From JAGXQV01 sp964527565 (GTDB taxonomy: Bacteria; Pseudomonadota; Gammaproteobacteria; Burkholderiales; Sulfuricellaceae), in assembly GCA_964527565.1 (NCBI GenBank), contig CAZGOY010000008.1:33834-97833 (forward strand): DNA of 64,000 nt. The letters are read 5' to 3'. This document shows, one piece after another, positions 26,359 through 33,810 of the stretch (positions within the stretch are counted from its first letter, which is position 1; each line of letters starts with the position of its first letter). The position numbers and the translations under genes are program-made. Below the pieces are notes generated by a model that did not search any database, was not told the DNA's origin, and was given only the letters and a program-made list of their open reading frames with translations.

Positions 26359-27593
26359 AGAGCATCCTGCTCCACCCCGAGCGGCGCGTGGGCGCCGACA
26401 TGGCGCGCTGGCGCGCGACGGGCGGCGGCCAAGCGCTGGCGCGCGCCATGGAAAACCCCGCCGCCGCGCGTGAAGTGATTCGCGAAGCCGACCTGCGCGG
26501 CATGGGCGGCAGCGGGTTTCCCGTGTGGCGCAAATGGGAGGCCGTGGCCGCCGAGGCGCCCAAGCCGGACAAATACCTGGTGGTCAACGGCAACGAAGAC
26601 GAGCCGGGCACCTACAAGGATCGTCTGCTGCTGGAGGAAACCCCGCATCAGGTGATCGAGGGCGCGCTGGTCGCCGCGCTGGCGGTAGGCGCCAACCGCG
26701 TGGTGTTCTACGTCAACCCCGAACTCGCGCAATCCCTCGCGGCAATGAAACTGGCGCTCGCCCAATGGCAGGCATCGGAATTGCCCGGACAGGCCGAAGC
26801 CGCGCTGGGCAGGCCGCTGGAACTCAAGCTGTTGCCCGCTTCCGGCCACTATATCGGCGGCGAGGAAACCGCGACCATGGCCTGGATCGAAGGCGGCTTC
26901 CCCTTCCCGCGCGGCAAGCCGCCCTACCCGGCGCAATTGGGCATCCACGGCTGCCCCACGCTCATCAACAACGTGGAAACCCTGGCACACGTGCCGTACA
27001 TCGTGGCGCACGGCGCCGAGGCGTTCCGCGCCCTGGGAACCTCACCCGGCACCGGCACCAAACTCTATTCCCTGAGCGGCGACGTGCTGCACCCCGGCGT
27101 CTACGAGCTGCCCATGGGCACGACCCTGCGCGAGCTGATTTTCGTCCACGGCGGCGGCCTGCTCTCGGGAAAACCGCTCAAGGCGGTATTCACCGGCGGC
27201 CCCTCCTGCACCCTGCTTACCCCGGTCAACCTGGACGCCAAACTGGATTTCGACTCTCTGCGCGAGATCGGCGCCAGCCTGGGAACCGGCGCCATGATCG
27301 TCATCTCCGAAGGCACCGGCATCGTCAAGCGCGTCACCGAATACATGCGCTTCTTCGCCCACTCCTCCTGCGGCCAGTGCCCGCCGTGCAAGACCGGCAC
27401 CGCCACCATGAGCCGCCTGCTCGACCGAATCGACACCGGGCGCGGCACCGCCGCCGACCTCGCCACCCTGGAAAACCTCTGCGCCATGCTGCCCGGCAGC
27501 GGCCGCTGCCACCTGATCAGCGGCGCCACCCAGGTACTTTCCAGCTCCTTCCGCCATTTCCATCACGAGTACCGGCAGGCGTTGAAGGGGTAG
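26346..27593 (+). CDS. NuoF-like NADH/FMN-binding subunit
   Basis: A 415-residue homologue of complex I NuoF and of the NADH modules of bifurcating and hydrogenase enzymes. GMGGSGFPVWRKWE is the glycine-rich NADH/FMN loop, NGNEDEPGTYKDR the FMN motif, HYIGGEET follows, and CGQCPPC plus a later Cys in NLCAML give the N3-type [4Fe-4S] site. It is the last gene of the kor operon. I infer that it feeds NADH electrons into the FrdAB-like pair, and possibly exchanges them with ferredoxin from KorAB. A soluble NADH-dependent fumarate reductase is known from Hydrogenobacter and gives a functional precedent. Confidence 0.85.
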   Translation: MEPVKSILLHPERRVGADMARWRATGGGQALARAMENPAAAREVIREADLRGMGGSGFPVWRKWEAVAAEAPKPDKYLVVNGNEDEPGTYKDRLLLEETPHQVIEGALVAALAVGANRVVFYVNPELAQSLAAMKLALAQWQASELPGQAEAALGRPLELKLLPASGHYIGGEETATMAWIEGGFPFPRGKPPYPAQLGIHGCPTLINNVETLAHVPYIVAHGAEAFRALGTSPGTGTKLYSLSGDVLHPGVYELPMGTTLRELIFVHGGGLLSGKPLKAVFTGGPSCTLLTPVNLDAKLDFDSLREIGASLGTGAMIVISEGTGIVKRVTEYMRFFAHSSCGQCPPCKTGTATMSRLLDRIDTGRGTAADLATLENLCAMLPGSGRCHLISGATQVLSSSFRHFHHEYRQALKG

Positions 27594-27599
27594 TCATTG

Positions 27600-27630
27600 T
27601 AGGATGCGCTGACGAAGGAAGCGCATCCTA
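27600..27630. repeat. Palindromic hairpin after the kor operon
   Basis: TAGGATGCGCT pairs perfectly with AGCGCATCCTA around a 9-nt loop, seven bases after the NuoF-like stop. It resembles dispersed REP-type palindromes and could also protect the operon 3' end. No T run follows. Confidence 0.5.
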
Positions 27631-27667
27631 TGAGTTCTGTGGCCTAGTAAGCAAGGCTAAGCATTGA

Positions 27668-27711
27668 CAACCCGCGTAAGGCGCAATCCCCGAAGGGCAT
27701 TGCGCCGGATG
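27668..27711. repeat. Dispersed palindromic repeat, copy 1
   Basis: A 44-nt unit beginning CAACCCGCGTAA and ending CGGATG. Its core is GGCGCAAT ... ATTGCGCC around a smaller CCC-GAA-GGG stem. Near-identical copies lie at 28413 and 33683, and a decayed one at 34777. Confidence 0.8.
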
Positions 27712-27769
27712 TAATGACCTCAGGACTCCGGCCAATTTTCAGTTCAGCCCGTACTGCGAATCCCCCCCT

Positions 27770-28075
27770 TCAAGCCGCCTTCGGCACGATCTCGCGTTCG
27801 ATTTCACTTTTTTTCGTAGCTTCTGCAATCTTGATGTCATAGACCATCTGCAAATTCAACCAGCTTTTCACGTCGCCGCCGAAATAGCGTACCAGGCGCA
27901 TGGCGGTATCCACCGTCACGCCGCGCCGCTCCAGCACGATGTCGTTGATCCGGCTGGGTGGGACGCGCAGCGCGACAGCCAGGGCGTGGGCGCTCATGCC
28001 CAGCGGCTTGAGATAGTCTTCACGCAATATCTCGCCCGGATGTATCGGACGCATTCCGTTTACAGGTGCCGTCAT
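27770..28075 (-). CDS. higA: HigA-family antitoxin
   Basis: A 101-residue XRE-type helix-turn-helix protein with the HigA opening MRPIHPGEILREDYL and the recognition region LAVALRVPPSRINDIV (about residues 32-50). It neutralises the toxin and represses the operon. AGGAG precedes the ATG. The toxin gene is upstream with a 9-bp gap, the reversed toxin-first order typical of higBA. The pair is flanked by two copies of the palindromic repeat. Confidence 0.9.
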   Translation of the reverse strand: MTAPVNGMRPIHPGEILREDYLKPLGMSAHALAVALRVPPSRINDIVLERRGVTVDTAMRLVRYFGGDVKSWLNLQMVYDIKIAEATKKSEIEREIVPKAA

Positions 28076-28084
28076 TTCTTTCTC

Positions 28085-28363
28085 CTAGTGGTAGTCCACG
28101 ATTTCCACGTCGTACGCATCGCCATTCTCGAAGCGGAAACACACCCGCCATTGATCGTTGATGCGTATGCTGTACTGTCCGGCGCGGTCACCCTTTAGTG
28201 CCTCAAGGCGGTTGCCAGGCGGTGAGCGCAGAGCCTCCAGTGTTTCCGCACCGTCGATTTGCTGTAACTTGCGCTCCACTACCGCCGCGATGTTGGCGAA
28301 GCGAGCCACCCGCGCCCCTTGGAACAGCGCCTGAATATCCGAGCAATCGAAAGTTTTTATCAT
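28085..28363 (-). CDS. higB: HigB/RelE-family toxin
   Basis: A 92-residue ribosome-dependent mRNA interferase-like protein. It opens MIKTFDCSDIQALFQG and contains PGNRLEALKGDRAGQYSI and INDQWRVCFRF, the standard HigB core with basic and aromatic catalytic-surface residues. It is first in the higBA operon. Length and motifs are intact, so the toxin is probably functional. Confidence 0.9.
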   Translation of the reverse strand: MIKTFDCSDIQALFQGARVARFANIAAVVERKLQQIDGAETLEALRSPPGNRLEALKGDRAGQYSIRINDQWRVCFRFENGDAYDVEIVDYH

Positions 28364-28412
28364 CAGGGAATAGTATACCGCCTACCGGTAAACGGCAAGG
28401 GTTACCAAGCTG

Positions 28413-28456
28413 CAACCCGCGTAAGGCGCAATCCCCGAAGGGCATTGCGCCGGATG
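28413..28456. repeat. Dispersed palindromic repeat, copy 2
   Basis: Matches copy 1 over the whole 44 nt apart from flanking bases. It lies upstream of higB and just before the Phd-type antitoxin gene. Confidence 0.8.
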
Positions 28457-28535
28457 TCATCGCTGCGATGGCTCATATCATTTGCACCATGCGCTTGCTG
28501 GAACTAAACTAGACTTGGTTTACTCGGAGGACGGC

Positions 28536-28772
28536 ATGCAAACCATCAATATTTATGAAGCAAAAACCCACCTTTCCCGCCTGGTTGAAGACGTGGTCGG
28601 CGGTGAAGAGGTGATTATCGCCAAGGCTGGCAAGCCGATGGCGCGCCTGGTTTCCCTGGCAAAGCCGGCGGGGCGCCGTCGGCTCGGTTTGTTGGCCGGG
28701 AAGATGGTTGTCCCGGATGACTTCGACGCGCCCTTGCCCGCAGATGTTTTGGCTTCCTTCGAGGGCGGCTGA
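28536..28772 (+). CDS. Phd/YefM-family antitoxin
   Basis: A 78-residue antitoxin starting MQTINIYEAKTHLSRLVEDV, the typical Phd/YefM DNA-binding fold, with IIAKAGKPMARLVSL next and a flexible acidic tail that would wrap the toxin. GGAGG stands five bases before the ATG. Its TGA shares one base with the ATG of the PIN gene, a classic coupled antitoxin-toxin arrangement. Confidence 0.9.
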   Translation: MQTINIYEAKTHLSRLVEDVVGGEEVIIAKAGKPMARLVSLAKPAGRRRLGLLAGKMVVPDDFDAPLPADVLASFEGG

Positions 28773-29137
28773 TGCGCTTCCTGCTGGATACCCACATTCT
28801 GCTGTGGGCATTGGCCGAACCTGCCAAGTTGCCCAGGAAAGCGCGTTCCCTGCTTGAAGACGACAGCAACGAAATCCAGTTCAGTGCGGCGAGCATTTGG
28901 GAAATCGCGATCAAGGCCCAAGCGGGACGCATCGATTTCCCTGTGTCGCCGGACGAGATCGCGGCTGCCGCCAAGGAAACCGGCTTCATGGAATTGTGCG
29001 TCAGTGCAAAACATGGTGCTGCCGTGCGTTCACTGCCTTTGCACCATCGCGACCCGTTCGACCGCCTTCTGGTCGCGCAGGCGATCACCGAACCGGCACG
29101 ACTGCTGACGGTGGATTCTAGCGTGGGGGATGCATAG
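28772..29137 (+). CDS. PIN-domain (VapC-like) toxin
   Basis: A 121-residue PIN ribonuclease. The acidic metal site is recognisable: Asp in LLDTHILLW (residue 6), Glu in SIWEIAIK (about 45) and Asp in HHRDPFDRLL (about 91-95). The C-terminus stops shortly after LLTVDSS, a few residues earlier than many homologues, so the last strand may be short. It would cleave RNA when freed from the antitoxin. Its stop overlaps the start of the kinase gene. Confidence 0.88.
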   Translation: MRFLLDTHILLWALAEPAKLPRKARSLLEDDSNEIQFSAASIWEIAIKAQAGRIDFPVSPDEIAAAAKETGFMELCVSAKHGAAVRSLPLHHRDPFDRLLVAQAITEPARLLTVDSSVGDA

Positions 29138-31725
29138 TGAAGAACACTTCTGATTATCAGGAAAAAAATATTCACCCTACCTCCGACATCCCCGCCCACG
29201 CGGAAAAATGTATCCCAAAAGACAATACCCCGGCACTAAAAGGGAAAACTTTGGAACAAAATAGTGCATTGTCGATCATTTCATTTTTGCGGCGTATTAC
29301 GCGATCCATTTTTCCAAGGAACATACCACCTACGGCTAATCCGAACCAAGAACAAAATGAACGCAATACAATTTTGCCGCTTGAGTACTTAATTGATCTT
29401 ATAAGCCATCGGGATTCCGAAAAAGAACATTATCAAGAGCGGCAGGAATTACTTTGTCTCACTGCCAGCATGTTTCGTTCGCTGAAAAGTACGTCTTACC
29501 TGCTGGTGTGGCTACGCGACCAAGGGGCAAAAGCGCCGGAGCTACGCTTGGATCAAATGTTCGCTTGCGAGCCAGTCGACGGTTGCAGCGTTATTCGGGA
29601 GATCGACAATCTGCGCGGGGTCAAAAAAGTACTTCCCGTTGACGACAGAACTCGACTTGATGCCACACTAATTAAGGAAATCATCGGCTTACCTCACCTC
29701 CCCACCCCACTACAACAATGGCTTATCGATAGAGGCGTTGCTGTTGGCAACTTTTCAGAAATGCTTCAGTTGCTCGAAAGTCACCCATCGGCAGTCATGG
29801 CAGACAGCAAAAATATTGACGATCATGGACTTGGGGATGTTGGGGTGCTTCAGATGTTAACGGTAAGCCGAACTGAGGCAACCGCATCTGATTCAGAATT
29901 TAGACTAATGGCCAGAGCCATCTCGGGACGAATCGAGAGCAGTCGGCGTTACCGTATATGGAATGCACAAGCAGATTTTCACCGGGAAGTCACCGCCCTG
30001 CCGTCTCGAATTGGGGAAAATCTTAACCAAATTCCCCAAATCCTTGAAATTGCCGCCAGAACAGTTGGACAGGCCTCACGAGCCGAATACGTCACCGTCG
30101 ATTATCTCACCTCTCCTAATTGTCCAAATGCCTGGCACGGAGAATACCAACCGGTGGACGGAATACCTTTTGATGTTGACGAGAAATTACACAGCATCCT
30201 TGTAAGAGCACTAACAAAATACCGGTGTCCGATTCGGATCGACAACATTTATGACGAAAGAGAAATGCGAAGCCGATTAGGTGAAGTTATTCCTAAGGAG
30301 TTTGGGCCATGGCCTAAGAGAAACGAAAAGTTGGCTTGGATGGGAATACCAGTTTCGACCCCCACTGCACATGAAACAAATAAAGTTGAAACAACCCAGC
30401 TCTGCCCCGTTTGTGCAATCCACGCCTACGGTAAATCGTTACCCGGATATATCTATTGCGATTTCAGCGACACCGATTTCAGACTGGCGAAAATTATTGC
30501 CGACGCCCTTGCCCAGATTCTACCAGTTACCGAATTACGGCTGGCCTTGCAAAGCATCTCCGAGAATTTCAATCGGGAACGTGATGGTATCGCTATCGAT
30601 TTCGATGTCGCTGGAATTCTTGACCAAGTGACAATGCTTTTGCCCTGCGCAACGCATGCTGCGGTAATTTCGGAAAAAGGGATTTTAGAAACGACCCAAG
30701 GATGCAACCATCGTTTGCTTGAGGAAAACTTTAGCAGGATCGCCAATGTAATCGACCAGGAAATATTGACGCTCAGTCCTCGCGACTCCAAAAATAAGCC
30801 GCATATTTTCGTAAGCCGCTTTTACCGTTCAGATTCTCATTATGCGCATTTGGTAATTGGACTTATGGGGAACGAGATGCCGCAATATCGGCAAAGCATT
30901 GTTCGCTATCTCTGCCAAGGGGCCGCAGTTCATATGCTGGAACGTTTTCGTTATGAAAAGAATTTAAAGGAAATAGTCGAAATACGTCACGCGGTTCGAT
31001 CAGGCCTGAATGGCGTAAGCGGGCACCTTAGTCTTGCTCACCAACGCTACAATCAATTTAGAAAAGAGCCGGTAGAAATTGCATACAGAAATATCGTTTC
31101 GAGTTCAGCAATGCGCCGTAGCCTCGAACGCGCATACATGTTTGCCGAGAAAACAAGAATATTGTTGGAGGAGCCACGCTTCTTGCTTGATGATTTGTCG
31201 GAAGACAAGTTGAAAATCACTCACTTCGACATATGGGGAGTTATCAAGAGCGTCGCAATGTGTCTTTCCCCCGAGGCTGAAGATAGAGAATGTCGAATTG
31301 TTACCGATATCAGGGGGCCTGAGGAATATTTCAAGGGTAAAGCTGACTATCAGCTTTATTATGTACTCTTGTTCAATGTCTTGGAAAACGCTGTGAAGTA
31401 TTCACATAGACACCAAAATATTCGGATTTCCCTAACCTGCTCATCCGATACTTGGCTCGTCGAGATTACCAATGTTGGCGTTCCAATTCCGGAAGACAGA
31501 GCCAAGCAAATCTTTGAGCCTTTCGTGCGTGGCGGGTCAATGACCACACCAGATGCCCGTCGCCCCGGGACGGGACTCGGCTTGGCCGTAGCTGAGCGTA
31601 TTCTCAAGGCCCATGACCGCACCCGAAGAATAACCTTTGATTCACGCCCGGCGGGTGACAAGGGGGCCGCTCGAACCGTGTTCAAGATACCTATGGTACG
31701 ACGCCCACTTGAAAAGCCAATTTAA
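29137..31725 (+). CDS. Large atypical sensor histidine kinase
   Basis: An 862-residue protein with no clear membrane segment. About 600 residues precede the kinase core. They contain probable GAF-like sensing regions (about 290-460 and 470-600) and a Cys pair in LCPVCAIHAYG. A dimerisation helix carries the likely phospho-acceptor His in EIRHAVRSGLN (about 617). The ATPase domain has the N box FNVLENAVKYS (about 745), a variant G1 box (TNVGVPIP in place of DNGxG) and G2 GTGLGLAVAERI (about 810). The GTG start has GGGGGA six bases upstream. The gene is visibly AT-richer than the surrounding genome, suggesting transfer, and is followed by receiver and cyclase genes. Confidence 0.75.
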   Translation: MKNTSDYQEKNIHPTSDIPAHAEKCIPKDNTPALKGKTLEQNSALSIISFLRRITRSIFPRNIPPTANPNQEQNERNTILPLEYLIDLISHRDSEKEHYQERQELLCLTASMFRSLKSTSYLLVWLRDQGAKAPELRLDQMFACEPVDGCSVIREIDNLRGVKKVLPVDDRTRLDATLIKEIIGLPHLPTPLQQWLIDRGVAVGNFSEMLQLLESHPSAVMADSKNIDDHGLGDVGVLQMLTVSRTEATASDSEFRLMARAISGRIESSRRYRIWNAQADFHREVTALPSRIGENLNQIPQILEIAARTVGQASRAEYVTVDYLTSPNCPNAWHGEYQPVDGIPFDVDEKLHSILVRALTKYRCPIRIDNIYDEREMRSRLGEVIPKEFGPWPKRNEKLAWMGIPVSTPTAHETNKVETTQLCPVCAIHAYGKSLPGYIYCDFSDTDFRLAKIIADALAQILPVTELRLALQSISENFNRERDGIAIDFDVAGILDQVTMLLPCATHAAVISEKGILETTQGCNHRLLEENFSRIANVIDQEILTLSPRDSKNKPHIFVSRFYRSDSHYAHLVIGLMGNEMPQYRQSIVRYLCQGAAVHMLERFRYEKNLKEIVEIRHAVRSGLNGVSGHLSLAHQRYNQFRKEPVEIAYRNIVSSSAMRRSLERAYMFAEKTRILLEEPRFLLDDLSEDKLKITHFDIWGVIKSVAMCLSPEAEDRECRIVTDIRGPEEYFKGKADYQLYYVLLFNVLENAVKYSHRHQNIRISLTCSSDTWLVEITNVGVPIPEDRAKQIFEPFVRGGSMTTPDARRPGTGLGLAVAERILKAHDRTRRITFDSRPAGDKGAARTVFKIPMVRRPLEKPI

Positions 31726-31743
31726 TACAGAAAGATTGCAATA

Positions 31744-32259
31744 ATGGACACTTACACCATCCTCCACTATGAAGACGAACCCCTGACCGTAGATTGGCTT
31801 CGAGAATCCATCAATCTACGATTATGCAAGCTTTATCCGGACTGGGCGACACAGGACGAGCTAAATGTCGTGTTTTGGGACGGTGAAAACCGGCGCACTG
31901 TGTATAAGGTTGATGTTGGAAACCCCAGCGCTTTTCAGCTTGTATACCAAATATGCGAAACCCTGGAACAGTTCTCCGGTGCGCTGAATGGCGTTTCTGA
32001 TTTCCAACACTCGGTATTCGTACTGGACCTGATGGGACAAGGTTCCGATCATCTGGAACTATTGGGTTTGGAGTGTCACGACAAGATAGCATCGCGTTTC
32101 CCGATGGCAAATATTTTTTTCTTGTCCGGGTATGTATCTCACGTCCCACCCAAAATTGAGCAAAAAATAGGAAGGGACCATCTCTATTCAAAACCTGTGA
32201 ACGTCAATAGTTTCGCGAATGCGGTCCTAGACGAATTGAGGTTGCCGAATGCAGGCTAA
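31744..32259 (+). CDS. Stand-alone receiver-like protein with insertion
   Basis: A 171-residue single-domain protein. It has the receiver phosphorylation set: E10/D11 in HYEDEP, D95 in VFVLDLMG as phosphoacceptor, S128 in IFFLSGYV, and K150 in YSKPV. The acceptor lies about 40 residues later than in CheY because of extra sequence between strands 1 and 3. No output domain is present, so it should relay a signal by contact. It begins 18 bp after the kinase and overlaps the cyclase gene by 11 bp, pointing to a phosphorelay from kinase to cyclase. Confidence 0.75.
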   Translation: MDTYTILHYEDEPLTVDWLRESINLRLCKLYPDWATQDELNVVFWDGENRRTVYKVDVGNPSAFQLVYQICETLEQFSGALNGVSDFQHSVFVLDLMGQGSDHLELLGLECHDKIASRFPMANIFFLSGYVSHVPPKIEQKIGRDHLYSKPVNVNSFANAVLDELRLPNAG

Positions 32260-33565
32260 TACTCCCTCGAATCGTAAGGAGCTTCGATTGCTTGAAAACC
32301 TTCCGAGCCTGGTAAGCGGTTTATACGCTTGCCATCACCGCCCTGATTCGGAGATAGACAGATACTTCGTACAAATAATATTCACGGTAAGTCAAAGTTT
32401 AGGGTTCCACGCATTTGTTATAGATACGTGGTACAGAGTGAAAAACAAACATATCCGGCGGTTCTTTTCAGTTTCACGTAGCGGCACTGCTCAAGAGCGA
32501 GAACTCGCAACTTTGAATGAAATACTTGAAAAGCTGGAATCTCATCGAGATGACGATCCCAACGATTATCGTTTTGTTACGCCAGATGATATCGAGCCGA
32601 TTCTTGCGCAACGGTTTGGTCAAAGTCGTCCGTTGCGCGGGCTAGCAATAAAGGAATTGGCACAGGATAGGCGGGATTATTATTTCCGAATCGCGATACT
32701 CGCAGATGTGGCCGCTATTGGCGCGGGGAGTAACTACTGGATTACTTTGGCTTGCGCGATTAGCGCCGCTATTACATCCCGAGACTCAAAATTTAGTTAT
32801 TTTCCACATGGCTTCTCAGAATTTTTGTGGCGTCAGGCTATGACAACATATGGAAAGCCATCTAATGGATTCGTTTTTCCTTCCAATTCACCGAAAACAG
32901 TAACGCTATCTTTGGACTTGCGGCGATCTACTTTTGCCATGGAGAAAGCCATTGACCATGGTGTGTTTTCTGAGTGGATGAATGGATTAATTAATATTTT
33001 TCAGATGCTTATTGAATACAATTACGGGGTTTTTGACAAGTTTACTGGCGATGGTGTTTTAGCCCATTTTCTTGATGAAAACGACATGCCTGGAGATAAC
33101 AACCCGCGCAAGCCAGAACTCAGTGCGGTTTCCTGCGCGGCGGAAATGATTGAAGCTACAGAAATTTATCTTGATACACTTCGTCCTTATCTACGCTATG
33201 AGAGTCAGAGATTTGGCGCGAGCGTAGGAATCGCATCAGGAAATGCTCACTGGTCTCTCGCGGGGGCAAATGGTCCCATAATAGTGGGACACGGCGTAGT
33301 TGATGCATGTAGATTATGTTCACGAGCATCTCCCCGGCAAATTCTGATGGCTGTCCACACATACCACACGGTTCGCCATGCAGAATTTTGCAATATATTT
33401 TCACCAGAGCAAGTCTCTTTCGATGGAAAGGACTATCCAACTGAACTGGAGCTACAGGTATGGGGACTGCGTCCTAAGGCATCCTGTCGCACGGGTGATA
33501 TTCGTAGCCTGGTCGACAAGGAAATTGCCCACTTCAAGGGCAGAATAAATTTCCAATCACAGTAG
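32249..33565 (+). CDS. Class III nucleotidyl cyclase-like protein
   Basis: A 438-residue protein. Residues 1 to about 210 are an unrecognised sensory or partner-binding region. A class III adenylate/guanylate cyclase domain follows: the first metal Asp in LSLDLRRST (D223), then FDKFTGDGVLAHF (K264, D268), then FGASVGIASGNA. The stretch aligned with the usual VNLAxR reads VVDACR (350-355): the Arg is kept, but the transition-state Asn is replaced by Val. It may therefore be a weak, altered or regulatory cyclase. It is last in the AT-rich kinase-receiver-cyclase operon; no cNMP effector gene is adjacent. Confidence 0.7.
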   Translation: MQANTPSNRKELRLLENLPSLVSGLYACHHRPDSEIDRYFVQIIFTVSQSLGFHAFVIDTWYRVKNKHIRRFFSVSRSGTAQERELATLNEILEKLESHRDDDPNDYRFVTPDDIEPILAQRFGQSRPLRGLAIKELAQDRRDYYFRIAILADVAAIGAGSNYWITLACAISAAITSRDSKFSYFPHGFSEFLWRQAMTTYGKPSNGFVFPSNSPKTVTLSLDLRRSTFAMEKAIDHGVFSEWMNGLINIFQMLIEYNYGVFDKFTGDGVLAHFLDENDMPGDNNPRKPELSAVSCAAEMIEATEIYLDTLRPYLRYESQRFGASVGIASGNAHWSLAGANGPIIVGHGVVDACRLCSRASPRQILMAVHTYHTVRHAEFCNIFSPEQVSFDGKDYPTELELQVWGLRPKASCRTGDIRSLVDKEIAHFKGRINFQSQ

Positions 33566-33682
33566 TTTCAAAGCTGCGCATGACGTCGGGGGAATAGCTA
33601 AATTATCCAAAGCCTTTGCATTTGTTTGCCTGGTATAGTGGACCCCTCTGTCAAGACAGTATTGGCTTTAAGGGCAAACCTT

Positions 33683-33726
33683 CAACCCCCGTAAGGCGCA
33701 ATCCCCGAAGGGCATTGCGCCGGATG
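33683..33726. repeat. Dispersed palindromic repeat, copy 3
   Basis: Same 44-nt unit with CAACCCCCGTAA at its start (one change from copy 1). It lies between the cyclase gene and the nucleotidyltransferase-fold gene, in a 245-bp stretch otherwise without genes. Confidence 0.8.
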
Positions 33727-33774
33727 CAAATCTCACACACGGTAGCCAGCCGCCCGAACGATTTTTACAACACA

Positions 33775-33801
33775 TTGACTTAACGTGTTTTTCCGTATAA
33801 A
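33775..33801 (+). promoter_or_regulatory. Promoter of the nucleotidyltransferase-fold gene
   Basis: TTGACT, a 15-bp spacer and TATAAA. The predicted start of transcription falls only a few bases before the ATG at 33811, so the mRNA may be leaderless. TTTTTCCGT here and ACGGAAAAA just inside the gene form an inverted repeat that could be an operator. Confidence 0.5.
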
Positions 33802-33810
33802 AAACGAAAC

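Noticed and set aside
33640..33672. Possible insertion-sequence end (GTGGACCCCTCTGTCAAGACAG)
   Set aside because: It recalled IS3-type ends, but no transposase or second end was seen, so I could not support it.
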